64,000 nt of DNA from Xiphophorus maculatus. Lineage: Eukaryota; Chordata; Actinopteri; Cyprinodontiformes; Poeciliidae. Below are positions 11,112-23,566 of the stretch, in pieces. Each line of letters starts with the position of its first letter. Position 1 is the first letter of the stretch. A program made the translations under genes and the position numbers. The notes beneath the pieces are model-generated. The model did not search any database. It was given only the letters and a program-made list of their open reading frames with translations, and was not told the origin of the DNA. The DNA lies in assembly GCF_002775205.1 (NCBI RefSeq), contig NC_036465.1:580638-644637 (forward strand), written 5' to 3'.

Positions 11112-14100
11112 TGCCGGACCGCTGGGCCTCCAGATTCTCCTTCAAGTAAAAGAAATATCGATATGAAAAGGCAAAAGAAACAAAGAACAAAAAAAATCTG
11201 CCATTTATCTCAGAAAAAAATAATAATTAATTTTTAGTCCCCCCCCCCCATTATTACAACAATGGTTCAGTCCAAAGTGTGGGAGGAGCAACAGCTGAAT
11301 GGTACCGGCTCCGTTAGAGCCGCTGGAGGGAGGAGCTAGCTGTTAGCTGCTAGCTAGCTGTTAGCTGCTAGCTGTGGCTCTGCAGCACAAATAAAAACCC
11401 TCCAGTCAGTAAATACTTCAAGCAAAAGACATATAAACATTTTATTTACTTTCACTGCTCAATAAGAAGAAACTCATGAACAATAAAAATCATTCTGCAG
11501 TTTGTTATTTCATTACTTTGACTGAATCATCATAAGCTGCCTTATTAGCAAAACTGCTACACTGCTTTCATAGATTTAACCTTTGACCTTTTTTGTCAAA
11601 GGCAGCAAACATCTCATTCATATTTAGCTCTTTAACTTTTAGTTAATCAGAAGAGTTTGAAACTGGAGGAGGGTCTGAGGAAGTGAAGCAGCTCAGAGTT
11701 GGAGCCCAGAACAGATAGAAAAAACTAAAGTTATGTTTTTATTTCTCACTGTCTTCAATGTAGAGCCTTTAAAACCACAAAATAAAATCAAAATATTTTT
11801 CTATATAAACCCTGGTGCTTTAAATGTTACGTTTAAATTATGATATTCCCCAGATATTCATTTCTATCTAATTATCAGTTCTCAGCCATCCAGGACATGA
11901 CAAACTAAAAAAACGCTTATAAATAAAGCAACTTAACAAATTTAAATAGCCCATAACTTGTATTGAGAACCATTCAATAAATCAATGTTTATGATGAACT
12001 TTATTAAGAGCAGTTAATCATTAAAGCTTTTTTATTTAGAGCCTTAAATGTTTGTAAAGGTGTAGCAGAAATTAGATCAGACTGAACAAAACTTGTATCT
12101 AAGCAACATTTGAATTTTAGTTTCATTTCTCTGCAGGCAGTTTAATAAAACATGTTTGATGTGCTTTATTAGTCATTTTTGGTCCTGCAGCTTGAATGTA
12201 GTTTAAAACTTTTTAAACTAGATTTTACGTTACATTTCACTGGAACTTTGCCAGAATTGGTCTTAAATGTTCCTGTTGATGTTCCCCCAATAATGAGATG
12301 GGATTTACGCCCTTGACCCTAACTCCTATTGGTCACTTTACTTTAGTTTATTTTCCGCTCTTTCTGTAAGCTAACTGAGACTGTGCAGTGGAGCTAGCTA
12401 AAAATGAATAACCGGCGTTTGACCCGTCCTCCGCGCGGTTCTGGCGGGTCGCTGCTTTAACAGCTTTTGGTTTGTTCTTGTGGTTTCGCTACCTGAAGAG
12501 CTGACGGGTCAGCCGGCTGGCTGACCGTGGCGTCTGCCGCTCTGCCTGAACATGACCTAATTCTGCCGGAGGGTTAAACAGTTAAATCTAGTCAAAACTT
12601 TCCCAAAGAGAGTAGAAATTAAGCATTATTATAAACATGATCATTTTTACGAATAAAAATAATAATATTTTGTATTATTATTATTATTTACTTTGATGAC
12701 ATAATAATATTGCATAACACTGTACTTTCACAGTACAGTGTTATTATTGTATTACTGTTGTTCCTTTCACTGTAATTATTGTGGATTTATATATTCATGG
12801 ATGTTATTGGCTTCTGTTCATGATGTTTGTCTGAGGTAAATATATTTCTGTTTTCCTCCATCATATTCTACAGAACTAGAGAACCTGTTAAATAAATAAG
12901 ATGTGACAAAGGTGGAGATGTGTTTATGTTTGTATAAGAAAGTTATTGAAAATAAAAAGTCCTGCCTGAGCCGCTGCTTTAGGCCCGGTGCATCATGGGA
13001 TGCTGCGTGTTGCTGTGGTTATGAGTCGGGTTCAGGACCGTACGCTCCGGGTTACGTTTCTGTTTGTTAAACTGAAATAACAGCAGCATTCAAGAATCAC
13101 CCGTTCTTGAATGAAACCCAGAACAAACGGTGTTTCCTCTCAGAACCGGACGGTTGGAAGAAGTTTGTTGACATGGACCGGTTCTGTTTCACTGCATCAG
13201 AACATGAAGCGGTTCTGATTCTGATCAGCAGACATTCGGTTACAGATCAAACTTCACAAAGTGAAGATGAATGAACTCCGCGGTTCGTCCCTTTGTCCCA
13301 ACAGTTTCTGCTCTGACTGATGAGGAAGACGAAGACCCGCCGAGTCAGGAAGTTCGTCCATATCTGATGGAGACAGGAAGCTGCAGTCATCAGTCACACA
13401 GCAGCTTTAACAGAACCAACAGGAACCAACAGGAACCCTACATTCTTTAAAACATGTCCGCCATTTCTCCGTCTGCCACAGAAAACATTTGCATTAGAGA
13501 CCAATCGGGTTTTATTTACCTGAGACCTTCACTGTGGTGCCGTCTCTGGAACAATCCTGGTCCAACTGAACTTTATCTGTGAAGACACAGAGACATCCGT
13601 TCAGAGACCTGACCTCATGTAGAAAGCAGCGTACGCACAAAAACGTATGTATAAAAATGAACATGGTGTCAAAGTTTGTGTAACCAAGGCGACGCAACGA
13701 GTTTCTCATCGGAGGACACACAACGGAAACCTGACAGTGAAGAGTCGGAGCAGAAATGTCCAACAGTGACGTCATCAACGCGTTACTCTACTCTGACCCC
13801 TTGTAACGTGTAATGTAACGTGTTCCTATTTACAATCCAATAATCAGATTAAAGTTATGTATCCAAGTCACTGTGTGTTAATATTTGTAATGTTTTTAGT
13901 AAACACACATTGTTGCTTTCTTCTCTTTCCTTGGGGAGTTACGTTTGGTTTAACACCAGCGACAAACCATGGAGGCTAAAGAAAGATGCACATTTTCTAA
14001 CTGATGGATTTTTCATTGAGTAATCAAATTACTTTTCAAAGTAACTATGCCGTCGCTGCTCATAAATTAACTAGAATATATATCATATGTGTGTTTATGT

Positions 14101-15204
14101 CTTATGATCTCAAGGTGGCAAACTGCCCAAAAAAACATCGTCTTCATTTCCTCTTGAACAAAATGGCTCCCGTCTTTAATCAGCATCATTCCAGGATGAA
14201 CACTAAACTTTATGGTTTGCCTCACAACCAGCCAGATAAATACTCTGCTAGCACACAAGCTACCAGATTCTGATAGATTTTATTGGTCGAAATACATTTG
14301 ATTATTGGTCAAAAATGCGTTGATATCAGTTGACTGGAAATTGACCTGATTCTGCCTCTTGTAAAGTAACAAACAGAGTAAATGGGTCTCAGCAGGTTTG
14401 AACTCAGTTCAGCAGTTTGACCAACAAAAACAAAGTCTCAAAATAAGTTTGGTTCTTCTTGAACAGCTCTCTACATCAGTGCAACAGTTTGGCCACAAAC
14501 ATAATTAAAATGATGCTTTTCAGCTCTAACAGCTCCTCTCTCATAACTCCGTCTCTCTGTCCAGACCTGCATTCAGCTTCATGTTTCACTTTCCAGTCAA
14601 ACAGGAGCCACGGCTCTCAAAAGGCTGAAAAACACAAACTAAATGTTTTTCTCTCCTGTCATTTTCAGCCACAAACATTTCATTACAATATCTACAGTTC
14701 TGTTTGTGTCTCTGCCTCTCTGATGTTCCTGCATGGACTCATGTCTTTACAGACTCTTCATTGATGTGCAGAATCAGAATCTGAACTAACTAAACATAAA
14801 CTGTTTCATCAAACAGAATCTTAACAACTGATTTTCAGATGTTTACATTATTATACATCTCAACTCTATTTACTGCAGAATCCATTTCTTACTGTAAAAG
14901 TTTTCACTTGTTTATTTTAAAACCTCTCCTGTTCATGTTTCCTAACATTACTCTTATAAATACTGTAGAAATAATAACACAAATATTGGAAAAAAAATCA
15001 ACCTGACATCTGTCCTCACCTGTTGTCCTTTCTGGTTCTAATATCATATTTATGTCTTTACATCCTGAAGCTCCACCTGGATCATCAATCTCTTCATTTA
15101 TCGTAATAAAATAGTTTAGTTTATTTAGGAAGTAATAACATGTTAATGCATATTTCAATAAACTAACTGAAGACCTGACCTGAGCTTCCTCACCTTTCTA
15201 GCAC
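11112..15204. other. Gene-poor spacer downstream of f2rl3
   Basis: After the f2rl3 3' UTR (AATAAA at 11389-11394) the sequence is AT-rich with scattered TAGCTAGC motifs near 11335-11375. A GC-richer patch at about 12360-12560 could be a promoter, but no exon follows that I can recognise. A minus-strand open frame at 13512-13778 shows no known domain. Nothing else is supported. Confidence 0.4.
11389..11394 (+). terminator. Poly(A) signal of f2rl3
   Basis: AATAAA lies 278 bases after the f2rl3 stop codon and is the first perfect signal on that strand. Confidence 0.5.
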
Positions 15205-15421
15205 TAATATAATATAATATAATATAATATAATATAATATAATATAATATAATATAATATAATATAATATAATATAATATAATATAATATAATATAATAT
15301 AATATAATATAATATAATATAATATAATATAATATAGTATAATATAATATAATATAATATAATATAATATAATATAATATAATGTAATATAATATAATAT
15401 AATATAATATAATATAATATA
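15205..15421. repeat. (AATAT)n pentanucleotide microsatellite
   Basis: About 43 copies of taata/aatat run with only two interruptions (agtat near 15337 and atgta near 15383). The ILYYII open frame on the minus strand is a product of the repeat. Confidence 0.97.
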
Positions 15422-15668
15422 CATGTTAAGTGGTCTGAATGTGTTGCTCACATTGACTTTACACTTTAAAAAGCTCATGTTGCAGCTTCTTCATCTCATT
15501 GTGATGAAATAAAACAGTTTCTAGAGTAACTAATTTTTAGACAAAGTTAGCAGTAAAATATTGGATGTGTGATTATTTCAGAATTAACATGACTTAATAT
15601 GAATATAATACTATATATGAATATAAACTGACAACAAGATGTTATTTCTGGGTTTCAGATGGCGTAGC

Positions 15669-15754
<86 letters not shown>

Positions 15755-16060
15755 TTGTATCTGTATAGTACATTTCAGCAGCAAGGCATTTCAAAGAGCT
15801 TTACATCATAACAAACACAGAAACACAAAGTCAATCATCATAAAATCAACAATAAAACAACATTAAGTCGAGTTCCATCGTTAAATTTGTAATTAATTAC
15901 ATTTCAAATAAAACTCTAACCAGGTGGTTTTTAGTCGAGATTTAAAAGAAGTCAGTGTTTCAGCTGTTGTAAAGTTTTCTGGGAGTTTGTTCCAGATTTG
16001 TGGTGCGTAGAAGCTGAATGCTGCTTCTCCTCGTTTGGTTCTGGTTCTGGATGCAGAGTA
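15669..16060 (-). mobile_element. 5'-truncated L2-like LINE with (ATCA)n tail
   Basis: The (ATCA)n run at 15669-15753 is the tail end, followed in reverse by the same 3' region that closes the element at 48120-50431, including the end of the ORF 2 frame (FWEFVPDLWC-type text when read antisense). It is shorn of endonuclease and reverse transcriptase, so it cannot move by itself. Confidence 0.8.
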
Positions 16061-17378
16061 CCGGTATCACCCAATGCAGATGGAGGGCAGGAAGTAAATG
16101 CAGCCTTAACTTCTGTTGATCCAGCATCAAAATGCCTGAAGTCGGAGTCGTACCGTTGTTCCAACCGTTCTAACAGAGAGACAGATAAACGTTATTTTTG
16201 TTTCGAAGGGAGTTCATTTTGGACCAACAATCTACGGCTAAAAACAGGAGGTGCAGAAACTAACAACGCCACAGTCTGCAGCCACTTTTAACAGGAAACA
16301 ATCGCATCATTTAAATTGTATTCTCAGATGTTTTATTGGACAGTTATTTAGAAAGACAAGCATTCATATGTAAGGTAAGATATATTATTTTTATGCCCTA
16401 GTAAAATAGTTAAAATAGTTCAGGTTAAATCCTGCTAAAATGCACCATCTGCTGGTAAAACGTTGTATTGCATTCACCCTAGAAAGAGCGGGGTATTATG
16501 GGTAATCCTCACAACTATGAGGATCACTGACGAGGTGAATATTATTTATTCAATAAATATTATTTATGACATAGCAGTCATATTTTATAAAAAATATGTT
16601 TATGGTTTTCGTTTTCGCATATTATTGAAATATGTTTAATGTGTAATCACATTGTTCTGCTATAATATAATTTTTGGCTTGTTGTAGAAATGTTTAGTTC
16701 ACTATGTGTTTTATGCCAGAGACTGACTTTGCCTCGATGCTCACTGTGTCAAACGCAGATGGAGAATTAAAGAAAAACGGCTGAAGCCACTGAGCTCCTT
16801 GTCATTCGTTGCCACACCAAGAGAAGCCACCAGATCCACATGGGTCACATTAGCATGGCGCTAATGTTGTTAGCAGCTAGCTCAGTGCAGAGTCACGCAC
16901 AGAAAATATAATGTTTATTCAGTGGGACTTTCATGCTAGAAACAAGAGCTAAATGAATTAAATGTAACCCACCCAGCCATACAGACAGACAGCTGTGACT
17001 GAGGTTCATGTCCGACTCCAACCATGTGGTTTCTGTAGATCGTTGACCTGAATCCAGCAACCACTCAACATTAACCTGCAACTCCAGCATGAATTTGGGT
17101 TTACAGAAGCTAAATAAATTATTTACCAGGAGATCCAAGTTCATAGAAATATCATGGGTTAGTTTGTTGTTAGTGATAATGTGGAAGTCAGCAGAAAAAG
17201 ACGAAAAAGTAATTTGAGTCTTATTTTATTCTCAACGTCTTCCAATCCAAACCAAAAACAGGATGAAGTAAAACGGTTGGTGTCTTCTCACCTCACCTTC
17301 TCCCCTTCACAATAAAAGCATACATTCATGTGTGAAACATATACATTGTATCCTCCACACAGGCCCCCCTGAACACAC
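16061..17378. other. Spacer, nothing recognised
   Basis: AT-rich sequence with a few short open frames and no domain, RNA gene or clear repeat that I can name. Confidence 0.4.
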
Positions 17379-17393
17379 AGAATGTCGCAAACA

Positions 17394-17562
17394 AGGGGCG
17401 TGCCATGGTGGCGTAGCGGTTAGCGCGACCCGTATTTGGAGGCCTTGAGTCCTCGACGCGGCCGATGTTTGCCGCATGTCTTCCCCGTTTCCTGTCAGCC
17501 TGCTGTCATATAAGGGACACTAGAGCCACAAAAGACCCCCTGGAGGGGTAAAAAAAAAGAAA
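17394..17562 (+). mobile_element. tRNA-derived SINE, B box lost, with target duplication
   Basis: The head gtggcgtagcggttagcg is a tRNA-like A box region; the body ends ggaggggtaaaaaaaa. It is flanked by a 15-base duplication agaatgtc(g/a)caaaca at 17379-17393 and 17563-17577, one mismatch. Compared with the copy at 26982-27174 it lacks about 27 bases that hold the B box, so it has probably lost its internal polymerase III promoter. Confidence 0.85.
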
Positions 17563-17696
17563 AGAATGTCACAAACACAAAAACACACACCATGTGAAAC
17601 AACATCACAAATACATAAAGGAAACACACAAAGGAAAAACTAAACAGCAGCAACAAACAAAACAACTGAAATACTTAACGGTAACGACTAGAGAGT

Positions 17697-19685
17697 TTAA
17701 TCAGTTGGCCGCCACGGCTTCTTTTTACAGGAACAGGTTGAAACTGGAAGAGACGCCAGATTGACTGCTACCAAACTGTCCATCTGAGGGGACAAACCAG
17801 CTGGAAGGGGGCGACCCGGAAGACGACCACGGCGAGGCGGCTGAGCCAACTGGGTCCCTGGTAACACAGGAGCTGGCTTCAAACGGTCCACCAAAATACT
17901 CTCCTGATTACCCCCCACTCCACCAAAACATCCTTAGGTCTTGTTGAGGAAAAATGATTATTTTTAGTGCTTAATACAGTTAATCTTACGGCATGTGTAA
18001 GAGGTATATTGAACACTCTTATTTTGAACAAATTTCTTTATTTTGAACAGGTTTGTGTTAAGCATTCAAAATTAAACCAGATGACCAAGCATTCAGATAA
18101 CAGGGGCCAAATGCAGATCTCTCAATGGGGCCTCCCGCTGTGCGGCCAGAGCACAGGAGGCCATAAAATTAGCATTTCCTGCAGGGCAGAATCACTGGAG
18201 CTTGGGGGAGAGAAGCCTGTTCTGTTCACAGCAGATCAAAAGCCTGCCAGAAACCAACATCTGGGATTGTGTGAAACTTAATACAACATAGAAGGTTGAA
18301 ACCGCTAACATTTAATTTCTAAGACATTTTTCTAAGTATTAATACCATGTTTTTACTGAAGATTATATTATCTCATTTTAAAACTACTAATCTAGCAAAT
18401 GATGAATGTATTTGAAAATTGTACTATCTGTGACTAGATCGGAATCAAATGGAAATTGTTTGAATGAAAATGTTTTGTGTAGTATTAGAAAATTGCTCAG
18501 GAATTATACCTTATTTTGTTCTGTTGATTTTATTTTTGGCAGGACTCAATCTTTTGAGGTGCTGAGTGCAGAGGAGCAAAACTGGGGTTTATAAAGATAA
18601 CCTTTCATTGAACCAAAATTACTGGATGTAAGTCTCTTTGAGAATTTATGTAAGGAGAGATAATGGGAGAGACCTCGGATTTCACAGGTGTCTGTGAAAT
18701 CTTATCTCATGCTTCTCTGTACCCAAAATGACCGTAGAACCACAGGGGGTCAGGACGCAGCTGTTGGCTCTTTTGTTTTTAGCAGAGAGCAAATGGTCTC
18801 TGATCTTTGGCGTAAATTAGGGGGAGTTTCTAAGTTTCTCTGAGTGTCCAAGGTAGCTTCCAGTTGGTCAACTAGAGGTACGCCTTAAGTGAATATATTA
18901 AAAAGACAAGACACACCTTTAGTATAAGACTTCGTGTCAGGAGTAAAAAATTCAGAGAGCTGCCACTATTTTGCTTTTTTGCATCAGCTATCTCCAAAGA
19001 CGCGTCTTTGCCTTTTCTTTGTTTTTTCTTTTTCTATTTTTCCTGTCTCAAGGTAAAAATGTATATCTCTGTCCCTCTGCAGTTCTGTTGTTAATTAATG
19101 CGTTGTATGGGATTAAACTCTGTGATTCTGTGACGTCAACACGCGGTGTTGTTGTTTCCTTGTGCCTGCACGCCGCCCGCTGAGAGGACCGGAAGATTAA
19201 GGAAGAGAGAGCCAAACTTTTTGTCCAAAGTTAATTTATAAAATATTCTTCCTTAATAGTCTCCAAAACACTGAATGGACCATCGTAAGGAGGCTGAAGT
19301 GGTGAGCGGTGTGAGTCATGGCGGATAAATACTGTACATACTCGGCAGACATCAGGTCCTTTGGCACAAACACCTGAGGAAGGCAGTGATGTGCTGCCAG
19401 TGGGGCAAAAGATCTAGATTCCCCATTTAGAACTGTTCTACTGCCCTGGGAATCAACTGAACCCACTGGACCCGGAAGAAATTCCCCTGGTACCCTCAAA
19501 GGCTGGCCCAGGACCAACGCAGCTGAAGAAAACAGCAGGTCCTCTTTTGGAGCCGAACGCAGGCCCAACAGAACCCAAGGCAGGCGATCTGTCCAGCTGT
19601 TATCCACCATCGAGGCCCGTAATGCTGCCTCCCAACGTTCTCTGAATACCTGGTTAGAAGGTGTTTTTCCTCGTCCTTGTAAATG
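17697..19685 (-). mobile_element. Fossil Gypsy-type LTR retrotransposon, pol 3' fragment, interrupted
   Basis: Two minus-strand blocks, 19216-19685 and 17697-17935, resemble the integrase domain and the basic, proline-rich end of Gypsy/Metaviridae Pol. A segment of about 1.28 kb separates them and looks like a later insertion. The element is broken, with several breaks, and lacks gag, protease and reverse transcriptase here. It looks old. The family is judged from recall of teleost Gypsy integrases. Confidence 0.7.
17940..19215 (+). mobile_element. Insertion inside the Gypsy fossil, possible solo LTR
   Basis: This block splits the Gypsy fragment. It starts near TG, holds a TATA-like tataagac near 18922 and an ATTAAA-type signal near 19110, and has no coding domain. 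Those features fit a solo LTR of about 1.25 kb from a retrovirus-like element, but I could not define matching end repeats or a target duplication, so the class is uncertain. Confidence 0.35.
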
Positions 19686-20340
19686 TAACCAATAATTTGC
19701 TGACAGTTTCATCCTTAAGCCCAGTAGCATTTCTCTGGTTATCACCTGTAGAGCAGGAATTGGAGACCTTCTAAAAGCACCACAACATATCCTGAGTGCT
19801 TTAGTTTGGATTCGATCTAAATCTAATAAAGAATTTGCAGCCGACTTATAAACAATACATCCAGAGTCCAACACAGATCGAATTAAAACATCAAATATTG
19901 TTTTCAAAGATGTGCTTGATGCCCCCAATCATTCCCTGACAGACATCTCAAAATATTAATACCTTTTTTCCATTTACCAATAATCTTCTGTATATGTATC
20001 TTAAATGGAAGTTTTACATCATACGTCCAGGTACCTTATGATATTTACCTGCTTCTATTTTTGCCCATATAATCTAAGATCAACTGCAGGATTAACCTTT
20101 TTCTTCTCAACAGACAAATGAATCCCCCATTCTTGTGACCATCTTTCAACCCTATTAATTGCTGATTGCATTCTATTTATTAGATTATTAATATTGCCTC
20201 CTCTCACCCATAAAGCCCCATCATCTGTAAATAATGGTTTACTGATTCTAACATCGAAATAAAGCTTTGAGCCGGTTGGGTTTTCTGGATCTTCTTGGGT
20301 TTTACTCAGAGTTTTGTAATATTGAGGCTCTAGCAAAGCG
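19686..20340 (-). mobile_element. I/Nimb-type LINE reverse transcriptase fragment
   Basis: At 20055-20336 the minus strand reads LFTDDGALWVRGGNINNLI and WSQEWGIHLSVEKKK, the active-site block and following region of an I-clade reverse transcriptase (the usual ADD is TDD). At 19686-19928 it continues with VLDSGCIVYKSAA and QTKALRICCGAFRRSPI, typical of the region after the polymerase in the same clade. About 125 bases between do not read in frame, so the copy is dead. It abuts the Gypsy fossil without a gap. Confidence 0.75.
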
Positions 20341-21111
20341 TCGGCTAAAATAAACCAGCTGGTTTCTCTCTGACTGAATCCCTGTTGCTCTCTGTGTCAT
20401 TAATGCCTTGCTCAGTGGCAGGAAGCAGCGGATTACATCCCTCAGTATGAAGTCCATCTCAAACGTTTTATACTTTTAATTGGACTCATGCGCATCATTT
20501 GTAACCGTTATTAGATTTCTGCCATGTAAATGCTGTTACTTTCTACTTTGTAATTTGGTGTTTCTGCTAATGAGGTGATGATGAATATCTGGGATTTATG
20601 TTCAAAAACACGTAAAAACAACATCATTAACTTCATCAACGACATGGCCCTAATATTTTGTTTCTATTTATATATGTTTCCTTTTTTGTGTGTCTCCCAT
20701 CAGAGAATTATCCGAGCTTTTCCTGCTGCAGGCCAGCAGGTGGCGCCAGAGCCTGATATGAACTTGTGACTTTTTAAAAGAAATCAAAGACAGAAGATTA
20801 TGTATAGAGAAAGAAAGAAAGGAGGAGAGAAGATTGAATTTAATTTTATTGGTAGGGACAGAGCATTAATTAATATTTTTGTAAATGTGCCAGCGTTAGC
20901 CAAAAGGCTATTTTTCATCTGTTGTCAGACAGAAATGGCCACCAGGAAGTTTTTCAATGATTTCATCAGGAACCAACAAACACAGGATGAAGGTGAGCTT
21001 CAGCTAAAACTGGAATTGGGTCACTTCAGGCTGCAGTGTGAACGCAGCCTTTGACCCACAGAGACCAGATCCTCCACGCAGGGATGTTTCCATGGTAACA
21101 GAGAGACGTCG
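20341..21111. other. Spacer and probable tmem150b 3' UTR
   Basis: No exon is recognised. A minus-strand AATAAA at 20845-20850 could end the tmem150b transcript, about 260 bases after its stop. Confidence 0.35.
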
Positions 21112-23566
21112 TCAGAGCGGCGTTGCTGACTCTGAGTCTCCTGGTTTGTACTGAGGCCCGGCGGACCTGTGGGGTCCACAACCCGAGGACTTTATGGTGA
21201 GTTTGCATTTAATGTCTGCAAACTCGAACACAAACAGCGGGTAGAGCAGGAAGAACAGCGTGGCCAGCGTCCACTCACAGATGGCGGCAGCGTGGTAACG
21301 ATGTGAGTGATGGAAGCCCACCACTGGAGAGATGGGTCAAGGACAACATGGACCAAACACACACCTGCTGGTTCCTGCGGTTCCAGACAGAAAGGATACG
21401 GCAGCAGAGCAGAACGCTGCAGACGGAGCAGAGAGCGAATCCGGAAGATTTCAGGATCCGGTTGCTAATGAGGAACAGCTGGATCCAGAGGTAGGCCAGG
21501 CCACCAGCAAACCCCAGAAATGCACCGATGTAATGAACCGATTTGATAGAAGAGACCTGAAACCCAAACAGACACAGGAAGCAGAGTTCAGTCAGAACCA
21601 GCAGGTTCTCTGGATCCTCAGAGGTTCTGCTGGGCTGGAGTCCCGGACCTGGAAGTTTCCGGTGACGGATAATCCCACGGAGGAGATGATTCCCAAACTG
21701 AAGCTGGCGATGTTGAGACGGCTGGAGCACTTTGGACAATCCTTCAGATGTCGGAACCGCAGAGTCTCGAATGTCAGAGCTGCAGAGAGACGAAGCGTTT
21801 CATCTGATGAGCAAAGTTCAGTTTCAGCAAAGCTGCTGCTGAAGTGTTTCCAGCTCTAACTGCAGAAATACAGCACTCAGTCCAAATCAACCAATCAGAG
21901 CCAGGAGGAAGGTCTTAGCGCTGTTAATCATGCTCACATACACGCCCCTCACAATGAATGAACCGAACTGGTCTGAACTGGGTGATCTGGATGTTTTCTC
22001 TGTAAACTGGATCTTCTTACCGAGGACGCAGCCGATGTTGCAGACCTGAGAGAACCAGCAGCTAGCAGGAGGTTTGTCTCCACACGTACTGACAACAGGA
22101 GCAAACGTCATCATCAACCACCAGGCGGCAGGACGTTTCATCCAGAGACGTTTCCTACAGACCTGATGTACGGAAAATCCTCTGTCAGATCCACCGTCCC
22201 ACTCAACCAGGCCACTCCAAACCTGAAGGACGACATCATCACAACATGAATGCAGCACAGCTACAGGTGTGATTCCATCCACTGTCTGCATGCCCAGAAG
22301 TAATTTGGGTTTTTAGTGACTGATCTGAATATCAAGGACTCAAACGCAGTAGGAAGGAGGCAGAAACATGACAGAGGCAGTAAGATATTCATATGAAAAC
22401 CCGAAGGAAGGTTCAGGAACGGATAATGGAGAATCCAGCAGTGCAAAAGGGGAAGAAGAGCTGAAATACTGAGGGAGAGATGGAAACAACAAAGGAACAA
22501 AGAGCTAATGACAGGAGTGGATGCAGCTGGGGAAGGGAGCAGCTGGAGGCAGGCTGAGGGAGAGGAGAAACAATCAAAGCAAAGAGAGCGAAACCTGAAC
22601 AGACAGCAGAAACAGTGGAGGGAAAAAGTATCTGCATGTTTGTGGCACTTCAGTGTTTCAGAACATCCAACCAATTTAACGATCGGTCAAAGACGACACA
22701 AAGAGACAGAATGCAGTTTGTAAATGAAGGTGTTTATTATTAAGGAAGAAAAAATCCAAACCTACAAGTTAAGCCTGTTAAAACAAAACTGATCTGTGGT
22801 CAGTGAGAATCCCAAGACTTTTAAAACATTCAGAGGAGGATGAGACAAAGGTTGGACTGTGCAAGGATTGTCAGCTGGGCTGGTTTTAGCATCCAGCCAC
22901 AAGAAAATCATTTCTGTTTTCACAGAATAAAGGACACCCTGTTGCACAGAAAGTAAGTGCGCCTGTGTTCCACGTGTCTTGTTACATCTGGAGCAAAAGT
23001 CAAACTGCCTTTCAGAAAGAGAACCTGATGGTAACAGTAAAGCACGGTGGTGGCAGTGTGACTGTCTGGGATAAATGGAACCATGAATCCTGCTGTCCAC
23101 CAGAAAGACGCCGCAGCAGGTCGGCCTCTGCTTCACATCAGCAGACGGAAACTCGATAAACTCGATAACGTCAGTTTCCAGGCTGTTTATCATCTACCAA
23201 CATGAAGGTTTTGGAGTGGCCTAGTCAAAGTCTATGACCTTTAAAAGGGCATTGATTTTATAAAATCTTCTAATGTGGCTGAATTAGAGCAATTCTGTAA
23301 AAATGAGTGGTGCAACAGCTGGAAGGGAAAATCACTTTTTCACACATGAACATTTCGGTTTGGACTCTTTCCAGGCAGAACTTTTTATCTTCCTATAGAA
23401 ACTAATTCAGATTTTCTAACTTCACATCAACAGAAACATTTAAATGTTTAGCTTCTGATTGAGGCCAGCAGTGATGAATGAAAGAGAAGAGGGAGACTCA
23501 CACGGCCCAGATGCCCAGGACGCCGTTCAGGCCGGCCAGGACGGGGACGGCCACCAGAGGACCCAT
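21112..23566 (-). CDS. tmem150b: TMEM150B/DRAM-family six-helix membrane protein, complete
   Basis: Six exons: 23502-23566, 22163-22222, 22021-22088, 21649-21779, 21361-21556 and 21112-21323. Phases agree at all five junctions and give 243 residues (human TMEM150B about 233). Diagnostic text in order: VLGIWAVFGVAWLSGTVDL, EDFPYISTCGDKPPASCWF, SQVCNIG, LRFRHLKDC, SVTGNFQ, HYIGAFLGFAGGLAYLWIQ and AAAICEWTLATLFFLLYPLF. These are the conserved segments of the Frag1/DRAM family, and PPxSCxFSQVxNxG points to TMEM150B over DRAM1/2. The family sits in endolysosomal and plasma membranes, and human TMEM150B modulates autophagy. The exon 5 donor must be the GT at 21360, because the one four bases earlier breaks the frame. 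Intron 1 carries a Tc1-like relic. Confidence 0.87.
22955..23425 (+). mobile_element. Decayed Tc1-like DNA transposon in tmem150b intron 1
   Basis: Recognisable stretches of a teleost Tc1-like transposase region remain in order: kHGGGSVTVWD at about 23040, gataaatggaaccatgaatc, ttttggagtggcctagtcaa at about 23208, atgtggctgaatta at about 23272 and the 3' text aatcactttttcacacatg at about 23331. Large internal deletions remove most of the catalytic core, so no protein is possible. It lies antisense to the host gene. Confidence 0.75.

Noticed and set aside
13512-13778. Minus-strand 88-residue frame as a gene
   Set aside because: No domain, no splice partners and no codon pattern to set it apart from background.
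15155-15478. ILYYII repeat protein
   Set aside because: Translation of the AATAT microsatellite.
21361-21368. GT at 21364 as the tmem150b exon 5 donor
   Set aside because: It would join exon 6 out of frame; the GT at 21360 restores the CEWTLA reading frame.
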